From NCBI GenBank assembly GCA_964250615.1, contig CAXUGM010000003.1: 64,000 nucleotides of DNA, one strand, 5' to 3'. Positions 1-8,735 of this stretch are shown here, one piece after another. The notes beneath the pieces are model-generated. The model was not told the DNA's origin. It saw only the letters and a list, made by a program, of their open reading frames with translations, and did not search any database. Positions within the stretch are counted from its first letter, which is position 1. Each line of letters starts with the position of its first letter. This DNA is from Blautia sp900556555 (GTDB taxonomy: Bacteria > Bacillota > Clostridia > Lachnospirales > Lachnospiraceae). The translations under genes were made by a program, and so were the position numbers.

Positions 1-157
1 GGGTGTTTGTGTTCTGGGAGTTTTTGCAGGGGAAGAGAAAGATCTGGCAGCAGAAAAGAAAATATTTGGAAAAGATTTCGCATATATCCGGAAGATTTCA
101 GGTTTTTCACCAGTGGTCGGGAGATATTTAATGAAACAATTAGAAAGGGAAATATGA
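1..157 (+). CDS. C-terminal end of an unrecognised protein (5' end outside window)
   Basis: An open frame runs from the window edge (codons in phase from base 2) to TGA at 155-157 and encodes 51 residues rich in Lys, Glu and Phe, ending in MKQLEREI. The composition and the stop just before an AT-rich promoter-like stretch suggest a real gene end. I do not recognise the family, and no motif is visible in this short piece. Bases 158-315 that follow contain no gene. They are AT-rich, with a possible -10 (TATTAAAAT) near 226-235 for the next gene. Confidence 0.45.
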   Translation, partial: GVCVLGVFAGEEKDLAAEKKIFGKDFAYIRKISGFSPVVGRYLMKQLEREI

Positions 158-315
158 ATAAAGTATTACATTTTTGAAAAAAAGATGTAATATTTTAGGT
201 TTTCTCTTTTCTTTTTACCGATTTTGTATTAAAATATACAGTAGGGTTTTTGTTTTTATGGGATTTTGCAACTAGATAACAGATGAAAAACTATATAATG
301 AAAGAAGGAGAAAAC

Positions 316-1404
316 ATGATATCAAACCAGATACTCCAAAGTACCCTTGACGGGCTGAAAGGAATTTCAAGGACAGATTTGTGCATTACAGATATGGAAG
401 GTAAAGTATTGGCGTCTACATTTGCCACAAGTGTATGCGGCCAGGAAGAGGCAGCAGCATTTGCTAATTCCCAGGCAGACAGCCAGGTAGTGAGAGGAAA
501 TCAGTATTTTAAAATTTATGACAATCATCAGCTGGAATATATCTTGATTATGGACAGCACAGCAGATGACGCATATACACTGGGGAAATTAGTAGTATTC
601 CAGATTCAGGGGCTTCTTACTGCGTACAAAGAAAGATTTAATAAGGATAATTTTATCAAGAACTTATTACTGGACAATCTGCTTTTGGTGGATATTCATA
701 ACAGAGCAAAAAAACTTCATATTGAGGTGGATGTAAGAAGAGTAGTCTATATTCTGGAAACGAACCAGGATAAAGACTATGGTTCACTGGAAAATATTAA
801 GAACCTGCTGGGTGGTAAGGCAGGAGATTTCGTCACTGCGGTAGATGAGAAGAGCATTATCATCGTCAAAGAAGTGGCACCGACAGACACTTATGCCCAG
901 TTAGAAAAAACAGCAAACAGCATTTTAACTACTTTAGGTGTGGAAAAAGACGGGAAGACCCACATTGCCTACGGAACCATTGTAAAAGAATTAAAAGAAG
1001 TGTCACGTTCTTACAAAGAAGCGAAGATGGCACTGGATGTAGGTAAAATCTTCTTTGGGGACAGAGATGTGATCGCATACAGTTCCCTGGGAATCGGCCG
1101 TCTGATTTACCAGCTTCCTATTCCGCTGTGTAAGATGTTTATCCGTGAAATTTTTGATAATCATTCACCGGATGATTTTGATGAAGAAACACTGACCACG
1201 ATTAATAAGTTTTTTGAGAACAGCCTGAATGTCTCAGAAACTTCCAGACAGCTTTTTATACACAGAAATACTCTGGTGTACAGACTGGATAAACTCCAGA
1301 AGAGCACTGGGCTTGATTTGCGTGTCTTTGAAGATGCCATTACCTTTAAGATTGCCCTGATGGTAGTGAAATATATGAAATATATGGAGACACTGGATTA
1401 TTAG
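316..1404 (+). CDS. CdaR/PucR-family helix-turn-helix transcriptional regulator
   Basis: This is a 362-residue cytoplasmic regulator. The N-terminal ~130 residues resemble the putative sugar-diacid recognition domain of CdaR proteins, the middle (~145-270) looks like the GGDEF-like CdaR domain, and the C-terminal ~60 residues form the PucR-type HTH (FFENSLNVSETSRQLFIHRN, then NTLVYRLDKL). An in-frame ATG lies at 283, but the start at 316 is preferred because AAGGAG (305-310) sits at the right distance from it. The gene precedes ftsE by 36 bp. The ligand cannot be inferred; family members elsewhere control diacid or purine catabolism, but no such genes are nearby. Confidence 0.85.
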   Translation: MISNQILQSTLDGLKGISRTDLCITDMEGKVLASTFATSVCGQEEAAAFANSQADSQVVRGNQYFKIYDNHQLEYILIMDSTADDAYTLGKLVVFQIQGLLTAYKERFNKDNFIKNLLLDNLLLVDIHNRAKKLHIEVDVRRVVYILETNQDKDYGSLENIKNLLGGKAGDFVTAVDEKSIIIVKEVAPTDTYAQLEKTANSILTTLGVEKDGKTHIAYGTIVKELKEVSRSYKEAKMALDVGKIFFGDRDVIAYSSLGIGRLIYQLPIPLCKMFIREIFDNHSPDDFDEETLTTINKFFENSLNVSETSRQLFIHRNTLVYRLDKLQKSTGLDLRVFEDAITFKIALMVVKYMKYMETLDY

Positions 1405-1440
1405 AATCTTTTTGATTGTTGACGAAAACAGGAGGTTATT

Positions 1441-2127
1441 ATGATCGATTTAAAAGACGTGAGTAAATCATACAGCAAGGGCCAGCCAGCCATTGACCAT
1501 ATGAATCTTCACGTAGAGAAGGGTGAATTCGTGTTTATTGTAGGAAACAGCGGTTCCGGGAAATCAACCCTGATTAAACTGCTTCTGAAAGAACTGGATC
1601 CTACCAGCGGCACGATTACCGTAAATGGACAGGAACTGAATAAACTGCGCCGGAGAAAAGTTGCAAAATACCGCAGGGGAGTAGGTGTTGTGTTCCAGGA
1701 TTTCCGGCTTTTAAAAGACAGAAATGTATATGAAAATGTTGCTTTTGCCCAGCGTGTTATCCAGCGGCCCACCAGAATCATCAAGAAGCGTGTGCCTGAG
1801 ATGCTGACACTGGTAGGGCTGGCAGAGAAATATAAGTCAAAACCAGACCAGCTTTCCGGTGGTGAACAGCAGAGGGTAGCACTTGCAAGAGCATTGGTAA
1901 ACAGGCCAAACATTCTTCTTGCAGACGAGCCTACAGGAAACCTTGACCCCCAGAATTCTTTTGAAATTATGAAACTTCTGGAGGAAATCAACCAGAGAGG
2001 AACTACAGTTCTTGTGGTTACTCACAACAGAGAAATTGTAAATGCGTTTAAAAAGCGTGTTATCACAATGAAGAAAGGCGTCATCGTAAGCGACGAACAA
2101 GAAGGTGAATATCTGAATGAGAATTAG
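1441..2127 (+). CDS. ftsE: Cell-division ABC ATPase FtsE
   Basis: A 228-residue ABC ATPase that, with FtsX, forms the membrane complex activating peptidoglycan hydrolases at division or during elongation. Walker A is GNSGSGKST (residues 35-43), the signature is LSGGEQQR (~138-145), and Walker B is ILLADEPTGNLD (~158-169). The Q-loop segment VFQDFRLL is typical of FtsE. The start follows AGGAGGTT by a few bases. Its 3' end overlaps the ftsX start by 11 bp, so translation is probably coupled. The length is normal for the family. Confidence 0.96.
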   Translation: MIDLKDVSKSYSKGQPAIDHMNLHVEKGEFVFIVGNSGSGKSTLIKLLLKELDPTSGTITVNGQELNKLRRRKVAKYRRGVGVVFQDFRLLKDRNVYENVAFAQRVIQRPTRIIKKRVPEMLTLVGLAEKYKSKPDQLSGGEQQRVALARALVNRPNILLADEPTGNLDPQNSFEIMKLLEEINQRGTTVLVVTHNREIVNAFKKRVITMKKGVIVSDEQEGEYLNEN

Positions 2128-3025
2128 TACCATTGCATACATATTAAAACAGGGATTTAAAAACATCTGGAACAATCTGAGATTTTCCCTGGCATCTATT
2201 GCAACCATGTCTGCATGTATCTTTTTATTCGGACTGTTTCTTTCCCTGCTGATGAACTTCCGTTATATTGTGCATTCAGCAGAAGAAGGGGTTGCAGTTA
2301 TTGTTTACTTTGAAAACGGCACGAAACAGGAGCAGATTGACCAGATTGGTTCTCAGATTGAGAAACGTGCAGAAGTATCCAACATGGAATATATTTCTGC
2401 TGACGAGGCATGGGAAGAATATAAAGACATTTATCTGGAAGGGGAAGACGAAGAAATCGCAGAAGGATTCAAAGAAAATCCTCTTGCAAACTCTGCCCGA
2501 TATAATGTGTATCTGAAGAATGTAGAAAAACAGTCTGAGTTAGTAGAATTTATTGAAGGACTGGAGGGAGTCCGGAAAGTAGAGCAGTCTAAACAGGCAG
2601 CAGATACATTATCTTCCTTTAATAAGCTGATTGCTTATGTATCTGTGATCATTATTCTGATTTTGCTTGCAGTAGCCTTTTTCCTTATCAGTAATACCAT
2701 TACCATGGGTATTTCCATCAGGCAGGAAGAAATTGGTATTATGAAGCTCATTGGTGCCACAGACTTTTTCGTAAGGTCACCATTTGTCATTGAAGGTATT
2801 CTTTTAGGTGCAATTGGTGCAGCACTTCCACTGGGTGTCCTTTATATCATGTATGATAAGGCAATTGGATATATTGTTTCTAAATTTAGTGTTCTTGGGA
2901 ACTTCCTTCAGTTCCTGGATGTGTGGACAGTATTCCAGTTCCTGCTGCCGGTAGGTATCGGACTTGGTGTGGGAATCGGTCTTTTTGGAAGTATCTTCTC
3001 TATTAGAAAACATTTAAGAGTATAA
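2117..3025 (+). CDS. ftsX: Cell-division permease-like protein FtsX
   Basis: A 302-residue integral membrane partner of FtsE. One membrane helix lies near residues 22-46. An extracellular domain (~50-170) with the acidic sequence of the FtsX extracellular loop follows, then three more helices (~173-196, ~222-246, ~272-296) containing the FtsX/MacB-like core (ISIRQEEIGIMKLIGATDFFVRSPF). The ATG overlaps the end of ftsE. A long hairpin follows the stop, closing the ftsEX unit before the protease gene. Confidence 0.95.
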   Translation: MRISTIAYILKQGFKNIWNNLRFSLASIATMSACIFLFGLFLSLLMNFRYIVHSAEEGVAVIVYFENGTKQEQIDQIGSQIEKRAEVSNMEYISADEAWEEYKDIYLEGEDEEIAEGFKENPLANSARYNVYLKNVEKQSELVEFIEGLEGVRKVEQSKQAADTLSSFNKLIAYVSVIIILILLAVAFFLISNTITMGISIRQEEIGIMKLIGATDFFVRSPFVIEGILLGAIGAALPLGVLYIMYDKAIGYIVSKFSVLGNFLQFLDVWTVFQFLLPVGIGLGVGIGLFGSIFSIRKHLRV

Positions 3026-3034
3026 TACAAATAG

Positions 3035-3067
3035 ATAAGGCTGCTGCATATTATGCAGCAGCCTTAT
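3035..3067 (+). terminator. Hairpin between ftsX and ctp
   Basis: A near-perfect inverted repeat: ATAAGGCTGCTGCAT is mirrored by ATGCAGCAGCCTTAT with a very short loop. The T-rich tail is weak (TTATTATG), so it may terminate only partially or act as an mRNA-processing or attenuation hairpin ahead of the protease gene. Confidence 0.65.
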
Positions 3068-3088
3068 TATGAATAAGGAGCAGACAAA

Positions 3089-4282
3089 ATGGAACGGAAA
3101 AAATTTATCAAGGGATTTATGCTGGGAATCCTCCTTACCGTGTGTGTGGGAGCAGTGGGAATCAAGGCGTATGATGTGATCCAGTCCAATGAGAGAAATC
3201 AGGGAGCAGTCACAGATGATTTTGTGGAAAAAGCCAAGCTCATCGAGCGGATTGTGGATAAAAAATTCACAGGGGAAGTGGATAAGGAGCTGATGGAGTC
3301 CATGATGTACAAGGGGCTCATGGCCAGTCTTGGAGACCCATATTCTGCATACTATACAAGTGAGGAATATGAAGACTTAAATACAGAAACCACAGGGTCT
3401 TATAAAGGAATCGGTGTGGTGATGCAGATGCATATGGAAACCGGGACTGTGAAGGTCGTGCGCTGTTATGAAACAGCACCGGGAGCCAAGGCCGGCCTGC
3501 AGCCGGAAGATATTCTGGTCGCTGTGAACGGGGAGAGCATCGTGGGAAAAGAGCTGAGTGAGGTAGTGGATGAAATCAAGGCTTCTGAAGACGAGATTGC
3601 CCACCTTACCATTGCAAGAGATGGAGAAGCAGATTATCTGGAATTTGATATCCCACTGGAAGAAGTAAATATTCCTGTAGTAGATTTTGAAATGCTGGAG
3701 GATCAGATTGGTTATATTGCGTTATATGAATTTACGAAGCAAACAGAGCCTCAGTATTTAGAAGCATTCCAGACCCTGAAAAAACAGGGAATGGAGAGGC
3801 TGATCATTGATCTGAGAGGAAATCCTGGCGGTCTGCTTACATCTGTATGTGATATCCTCAAAGATATGCTGCCGGAGGGCCTGATTGTATATACAGAGGA
3901 TAAAGAGGGCAATAAAGAAGAGATAAAAAGTGATGGAAAACATAAACTAGATATGCCGCTGGCTGTTCTGGTAAATGGAAACAGTGCCAGTGCTTCCGAA
4001 ATCTTTGCCGGTGCCATTCAGGACTACGAAGTGGGCACTTTGGTGGGAACCACCACTTTTGGAAAAGGAATTGTCCAGAGTGTGATTCCGCTCTCTGATG
4101 GAAGTGCAGTGAAGACCACCACAGCAAAATATTACACGCCAAAGGGCAGATGTATCCACGGAACAGGGATTACACCGGATGTAGAGGTGGAGCTTACCGA
4201 AGGCCTGGAACAGAAGACCACACTGACCCATGAGGAAGACAATCAACTTCAGAAGGCCATTGAAGTTGTGAAAGAAAAATAG
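3089..4282 (+). CDS. S41-family carboxy-terminal processing protease (CtpA/CtpB-like)
   Basis: A 397-residue serine protease anchored by an N-terminal membrane helix (~9-27), with its catalytic part outside the cell. A helical region (~45-90) is followed by a PDZ domain (~100-185, with the GIGVVMQ and PGAKAGLQPEDILVAVNG segments) and the S41 fold. The predicted Ser/Lys dyad is S301 in NGNSASASE and K326 in TFGKG, 25 residues apart as in Tsp and CtpB. RGNPGG (~244) is the oxyanion-side motif. AAGGAG precedes the ATG. Co-location with ftsEX is common in Lachnospiraceae, suggesting a cell-wall role, but the substrate is unknown. Confidence 0.93.
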   Translation: MERKKFIKGFMLGILLTVCVGAVGIKAYDVIQSNERNQGAVTDDFVEKAKLIERIVDKKFTGEVDKELMESMMYKGLMASLGDPYSAYYTSEEYEDLNTETTGSYKGIGVVMQMHMETGTVKVVRCYETAPGAKAGLQPEDILVAVNGESIVGKELSEVVDEIKASEDEIAHLTIARDGEADYLEFDIPLEEVNIPVVDFEMLEDQIGYIALYEFTKQTEPQYLEAFQTLKKQGMERLIIDLRGNPGGLLTSVCDILKDMLPEGLIVYTEDKEGNKEEIKSDGKHKLDMPLAVLVNGNSASASEIFAGAIQDYEVGTLVGTTTFGKGIVQSVIPLSDGSAVKTTTAKYYTPKGRCIHGTGITPDVEVELTEGLEQKTTLTHEEDNQLQKAIEVVKEK

Positions 4283-4309
4283 AAGTTATACTTCAAAGGA
4301 GAAAAGAAC

Positions 4310-5572
4310 ATGTTACAGCAACTAAAAAACCATGTATTGGTACAGACCTTCCGGGAGTTAAAAGGAAATCCTAAATGGTCTATTTGTACGGAACCCCTTT
4401 GGTTCATCCCTTATTCCCTGTTTATACCATTCCAGACACTTTATATGCGGAAACTGGGTCTTAGCAGTGTGGAAATCGGCACTACGGTTACAGTTGGATT
4501 TATCCTGCAGATGTTTTTCGCCCTGATTGGCGGTGTCATTACCGATAAAATGGGGAGAAGAAAGGCTACGGTGATTTTTGATACCCTGGGCTGGACCGTT
4601 CCCTGCCTGATCTGGGCAGCTTCTCAGAATTTCTGGTGGTTTCTGGTAGCAGCGGCGGTAAATGCAGCCTTCCAGATTACAAACACATCCTGGAACTGCC
4701 TGTTTATTGAAGACTGCCCTCCAAAACACATCACCAATGCCTTTACCCTGATTCAGATGTGTGGGATGTTATCTGTGTTTTTCTCACCGCTGGCTGTGAT
4801 TTTAGTAGGGAAATATGATGTGATTCCTGTGATGCGCTGGCTGTATTTCATTGCAGCCATTTCCATGCTGGCGAAGTTTTTGCTGCTTTACTATTTTGGC
4901 GGTGAGACACAGGTAGGGAAAAAGCGGATGGAGGAAACAAAGAATCTTTCTTATTTCTCCATGATGAAAGGATACGGAAGGGTATTTCTTACCATGGTAA
5001 AATCCGGGAAAATGCGGCTGGTGGTGTATTTTATGGCACTTACCAATATTATCCAGATTGCCACTACGAATTTCTTTTCCCTGTATGTCACAGAAAAGAT
5101 TCATTTATCAGATGAATTGGTGGCTGTGTTCCCTGTGCTCAGGACTCTTGTTATGATTGCCTTTGTGGTTGGGCTGCAGAACCTGTTCCAGAAACTTAGG
5201 ATGAAGGTTTCTTTTCTGGTGGGATTTCTCATGTACATAGCAAGCCATCTGCTTCTTTTGCTCACGCCAGAGAAAAATCTGCTGTTCGTCATGGGCTATA
5301 CGGTTCTGGAAGCAGCGGCTTACGCAGTTATTATCCCAAGAAAGGATGCTCTTATGGCTCATTATGTAGAGCAAAAGGAACGTTCCAGAATTTATGCATT
5401 ATACAATGTATTAATGATCGGTATTTCCGTGCCGTTTGGAAGCCTGATTGGCTGGATGTTTGAGCTGAACCCAGGTTTTCCATTCCTGTTTAATATTGCA
5501 CTTTTTTGTCTTTGTATTCTTCTTGCCATGTGTTCCAGAGACTTATCCAGGCTGGAAGAAAGTATTGGGTAA
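4310..5572 (+). CDS. Major facilitator superfamily permease
   Basis: A 420-residue polytopic membrane protein with about 12 predicted helices. The loop between helices 2 and 3 carries the MFS motif-A-like sequence GGVITDKMGRRKA (~74-86). A cytoplasmic loop near 200-225 divides the two halves. AAAGGAG lies 9 bp before the ATG. The gene is 27 bp downstream of the protease gene and may be cotranscribed with it. The substrate cannot be assigned from sequence; drug or sugar efflux are both possible. Confidence 0.88.
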   Translation: MLQQLKNHVLVQTFRELKGNPKWSICTEPLWFIPYSLFIPFQTLYMRKLGLSSVEIGTTVTVGFILQMFFALIGGVITDKMGRRKATVIFDTLGWTVPCLIWAASQNFWWFLVAAAVNAAFQITNTSWNCLFIEDCPPKHITNAFTLIQMCGMLSVFFSPLAVILVGKYDVIPVMRWLYFIAAISMLAKFLLLYYFGGETQVGKKRMEETKNLSYFSMMKGYGRVFLTMVKSGKMRLVVYFMALTNIIQIATTNFFSLYVTEKIHLSDELVAVFPVLRTLVMIAFVVGLQNLFQKLRMKVSFLVGFLMYIASHLLLLLTPEKNLLFVMGYTVLEAAAYAVIIPRKDALMAHYVEQKERSRIYALYNVLMIGISVPFGSLIGWMFELNPGFPFLFNIALFCLCILLAMCSRDLSRLEESIG

Positions 5573-5575
5573 GAT

Positions 5576-5604
5576 TTGATAATTCCACGGAATCGTTGTA
5601 AAAT
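5576..5604 (+). promoter_or_regulatory. Sigma-A type promoter for the hydroxy-acid dehydrogenase gene
   Basis: TTGATA (5576-5581) and TAAAAT (5599-5604) are separated by 17 bp, in the only gap between the MFS gene and the dehydrogenase. It probably also serves fbp downstream. Confidence 0.6.
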
Positions 5605-5640
5605 GGTGCATAGAAATACAGGGACAGAGGAGAAAAGAAT

Positions 5641-6660
5641 ATGAATTTTCAGGAAGTGACAGAGAACGCAAGGGGAAATATCGGCCCATACTGTAAAGCG
5701 TGTAACGTTTGCAACGGGCTTGCATGTAAGAATACCATTCCGGGACCTGGTGCAAAGGGAAACGGCACTGTGGCAGCCAGAAATTATGCAAAATGGCAGG
5801 AAATCTGTATTAACATGGATACCATCTGCCAGCAGAAACCGGTAAATACGGAATTAGAATTGTTTGGAAAAACATTCCGGTATCCTGTTTTTGCAGGGCC
5901 TGTAGGTGCAGTGAAACTGCATTACGGAGAGAAATATACAGATTTGGAATACAATGAGATTCTGGTGGAAGCCTGTGCCAAGCATGGAATTGCGGCATTT
6001 ACAGGGGATGGGACAAATCCTCAGGTTATGACAGAAGCAGCAGCAGCCATCGGCCGTCTGGGTGGAATGGGCATTCCCACTGTGAAACCATGGGACATGA
6101 ATACAATAAGGGAGAAAATGGAACTGGTAAAAAAATCAGGAGCCTTCGCAGTGGCAATGGATATTGACGCAGCAGGACTTCCGTTTTTGCAGAATCTGAA
6201 TCCCCCGGCAGGGTCAAAATCTGTGGAAGAATTAAAGGAAATCGTAAAAATGGCGGAAATTCCTTTTCTATTAAAAGGAATCATGACACCAAAAGCGGCA
6301 CAGAAAGCATTGGAAGCAGGTGTGCAGGGAATCGTGGTATCCAATCACGGAGGAAGAGTTTTAGATCAGTGCCCGTCTACAGCAGAAGTGCTTCCTTCCA
6401 TTGTAAAAGCAGTGGGTAAGGAGATGAAGATTCTGGTAGACGGCGGAATCCGCACAGGAATCGATGTGTTTAAAGCTCTTGCCATGGGAGCAGATGCGGT
6501 ACTGGCAGCCAGACCATTTGTAACGGCTGTTTACGGGGGGGCACAGGAAGGCGTGGCAGCTCTGATAGAAAAATACGGTGCAGAACTGATGGATACCATG
6601 AAAATGTGCGGAGCATTTTCTCTGGAAGAAATTAACCGGGATATGATTTGGAAAGAATGA
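5641..6660 (+). CDS. FMN-dependent alpha-hydroxy-acid dehydrogenase with N-terminal Cys cluster
   Basis: A 339-residue TIM-barrel flavoenzyme of the lactate/glycolate oxidase family, which oxidises 2-hydroxy acids to 2-oxo acids. The active-site segment SNHGGRVLDQ carries the catalytic His (H236) and FMN/substrate-binding Arg; DGGIRTGIDVFKALAMGADAV (~265-285) is the phosphate-binding region. Unlike classic members, the N-terminus has C18-x2-C21-x2-C24-x4-C29, a ferredoxin-like spacing that could bind an Fe-S cluster or zinc. This variant is known in Clostridia. Its substrate is undetermined. fbp starts 15 bp after its stop, so the two genes are probably cotranscribed. Confidence 0.88.
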   Translation: MNFQEVTENARGNIGPYCKACNVCNGLACKNTIPGPGAKGNGTVAARNYAKWQEICINMDTICQQKPVNTELELFGKTFRYPVFAGPVGAVKLHYGEKYTDLEYNEILVEACAKHGIAAFTGDGTNPQVMTEAAAAIGRLGGMGIPTVKPWDMNTIREKMELVKKSGAFAVAMDIDAAGLPFLQNLNPPAGSKSVEELKEIVKMAEIPFLLKGIMTPKAAQKALEAGVQGIVVSNHGGRVLDQCPSTAEVLPSIVKAVGKEMKILVDGGIRTGIDVFKALAMGADAVLAARPFVTAVYGGAQEGVAALIEKYGAELMDTMKMCGAFSLEEINRDMIWKE

Positions 6661-6674
6661 GGACATAGGAATCA

Positions 6675-8543
6675 ATGAGAGACAGAGATATCTGGATGAA
6701 GCTGCTAAAAGAAAAATATCCAACCAAACAGGCAGTATGCAGGGAGATTATTAATCTTACAGCAATTATCAATCTTCCCAAAGGCACAGAGCATTTTATG
6801 AGTGATATTCACGGGGAATACGAAGCCTTTCTTCACATTATGAATAACTGTTCCGGTGTGATCCGGGAAAAGGTGCGGATGCTGTTTTCTGAAACCCTGA
6901 GTGTGCGGGAACAAAAAGAAATCTGCACCCTGATCTACTATCCAAGAGAAGTGATGAACCGGAAAAGAAACCTGAATGAATTGTCAGAGGACTGGTACCG
7001 CCTGATGCTGAATTATCTGCTGGAAATCGCAAAGACGGTATCCTCAAAATATACAAGGTCAAAAGTACGGAAGGCACTTCCAAAGGAATTTGGGGATATT
7101 ATTGATGAGCTTCTGCATTTTATGCCGGATGAGGATGATAACCAGATCCGGTATCACAGACAGATTTTAGATACCATTATTGGTATCGAAAATTCAGAAG
7201 AATTTATTATAGCTCTGGCAGATTTGATTAAGCGTTTGGCAGTAGATCATCTTCATATCGTAGGAGATATTTTTGACAGGGGCGGAGATGCAGACAAAAT
7301 TATGGATTTGTTGATGGAATACCATTCTTTGGATATAGAATGGGGAAATCATGACATTCTTTGGATGGGGGCAGCCTGTGGGAATGAAGCCAGTATTGCA
7401 ACTGTAGTAAAAAATAATATGAAGTACAATAATATTCAGATTCTGGAAAGCGGTTATGGTATCAGTCTGCGTTCATTAGTACTGTTTGGAGAGCAGACAT
7501 ATCCGGAGTTAGATGTTATGGAGGCGGCTCAGAAAGCCTTGTCCATTATTTTATTTAAACTGGAGGGTCAGACTATATTGCGTCATCCGGAGTATAATAT
7601 GGAGGACAGACTTCTTCTGGATAAGATTGATTATGAAAACAAAACTATCGTTTCTGAGCAGGTTATCTATGCAATGAAGGATACCAATTTTCCTACTGTG
7701 GATAAGGAACATCCTTACGAACTCACGGAAGAAGAACAAAAAGTTATTCAGGACTTAAAATTTTCTTTTTTAAACAGTCATCGCCTGCAAAGGCATATGG
7801 ATTTTCTTTTTGAAAAAGGATGTATGTATAAACGCTATAATGAAAATCTTCTTTATCATGGCTGTATTCCTTTAGATGGTCAAGGGAATTTTGATGGGAT
7901 TGAAATTGATAGAAATATTTATATGGGTAAGGAATATCTGGATTATGCGGAGCGGGTTGTAAGAGAAGTACGAAAAGGGGAAGCAGGACAAGATGGTCTG
8001 GATTTCATGTGGTATCTTTGGACTGGGAAAAAGTCTCCGCTTTGCGGAAGAAATATTAAAACTTTTGAACGTACTTTTATTCAGGATAAAACGGCCTGGA
8101 AAGAGCCGACAGATCCTTATTATAAGTTTTATCATACGGAAAAGACTTGCAATATGATTCTCAGGGAATTTGGATTATTTTCACCTTTATCTCATATTAT
8201 TAACGGACATACTCCAGTAAAAACAGTAGAAGGAGAAGAGCCGGTGCGTGCCAATGGAAAACTCATTGTTATTGACGGCGGATTTAGTCAAGCATATCAT
8301 AAGACCACAGGAATTGCCGGATATACCTTGATTTATAATTCTCATGGAATGCGGATTAAGGCACATCAGCCTTTTGAAAGTGTAGAAAAAGTGCTAGAAG
8401 AAAATAAGGATATTGAATCTACTTCAACTATGTTTGAAACGGAAGAAGATAGAATCATGGTTGGAGACACTGACGAAGGAAAAGAGATAAAAGAAGAAAT
8501 TCAAATGCTGAAGAAACTTTTGGAGGTTTACAGGGGGAAATAG
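6675..8543 (+). CDS. fbp: Class III fructose-1,6-bisphosphatase
   Basis: A 622-residue gluconeogenic enzyme of the Firmicutes-type FBPase (metallophosphoesterase fold), hydrolysing fructose 1,6-bisphosphate to fructose 6-phosphate. Metal-binding motifs are MSDIHGEYEAF (~42), GDIFDRGGDAD (~197), WGNHDILWMGA (~223) and INGHTPVK (~511). Length is close to the ~640-660 aa family norm. The start at 6675 is favoured by the upstream AGGA; an ATG at 6696 is an alternative. The gene ends 3 bp before a GTG-started histidine-kinase stub. Confidence 0.93.
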   Translation: MRDRDIWMKLLKEKYPTKQAVCREIINLTAIINLPKGTEHFMSDIHGEYEAFLHIMNNCSGVIREKVRMLFSETLSVREQKEICTLIYYPREVMNRKRNLNELSEDWYRLMLNYLLEIAKTVSSKYTRSKVRKALPKEFGDIIDELLHFMPDEDDNQIRYHRQILDTIIGIENSEEFIIALADLIKRLAVDHLHIVGDIFDRGGDADKIMDLLMEYHSLDIEWGNHDILWMGAACGNEASIATVVKNNMKYNNIQILESGYGISLRSLVLFGEQTYPELDVMEAAQKALSIILFKLEGQTILRHPEYNMEDRLLLDKIDYENKTIVSEQVIYAMKDTNFPTVDKEHPYELTEEEQKVIQDLKFSFLNSHRLQRHMDFLFEKGCMYKRYNENLLYHGCIPLDGQGNFDGIEIDRNIYMGKEYLDYAERVVREVRKGEAGQDGLDFMWYLWTGKKSPLCGRNIKTFERTFIQDKTAWKEPTDPYYKFYHTEKTCNMILREFGLFSPLSHIINGHTPVKTVEGEEPVRANGKLIVIDGGFSQAYHKTTGIAGYTLIYNSHGMRIKAHQPFESVEKVLEENKDIESTSTMFETEEDRIMVGDTDEGKEIKEEIQMLKKLLEVYRGK

Positions 8544-8546
8544 CAT

Positions 8547-8735
8547 GTGAAAAGGATCAGAGAAAAGTTAGATGTGTATTTGAATAATTTAAAGATAAAG
8601 AGAAAGATTTTTCTGCTGTATTTTTATTGTGTCATGCTTCCATTGGTTCTTACAGATACAGTGATTTGTGGAATGTTTATTCATGATGAAAAAGAAGCCA
8701 GGGAAGAAAAAATATGGCAAGAATTATATCCATAG
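8547..8735 (+). pseudogene. N-terminal stub of a YesM-type sensor histidine kinase
   Basis: GTG start at 8547 after CAGGGGGAAA. The 62-residue frame begins like the kinase encoded at 14893: a basic coiled stretch, then a membrane helix with LYFYCVMLPLVLTDTVI, comparable to the LYVTCVLLPLIITDSVI of that kinase. The open frame stops at 8735, beyond which parA is already running in another frame from 8714. The remaining ~540 residues expected for a YesM kinase are missing, so this is the 5' remnant of a gene cut by insertion or deletion. The breakpoint lies near a 16-bp repeat at 8683. Confidence 0.7.
8683..8698 (+). repeat. 16-bp direct repeat, left copy
   Basis: ATGATGAAAAAGAAGC occurs here, just upstream of the parA start, and again at 11770-11785, directly upstream of the xylan-locus regulator. 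The two copies bracket the whole scar (parA, parB', tnpA', pdxTS'). The flanking bases differ on both sides of each copy. It may be a recombination or target duplication remnant, or a chance match in AAG-rich sequence. Confidence 0.4.

Noticed and set aside
1509..1991. 160-residue minus-strand ORF within ftsE
   Set aside because: Exact antisense of a strongly conserved ATPase gene; low-complexity Ser/Phe composition.
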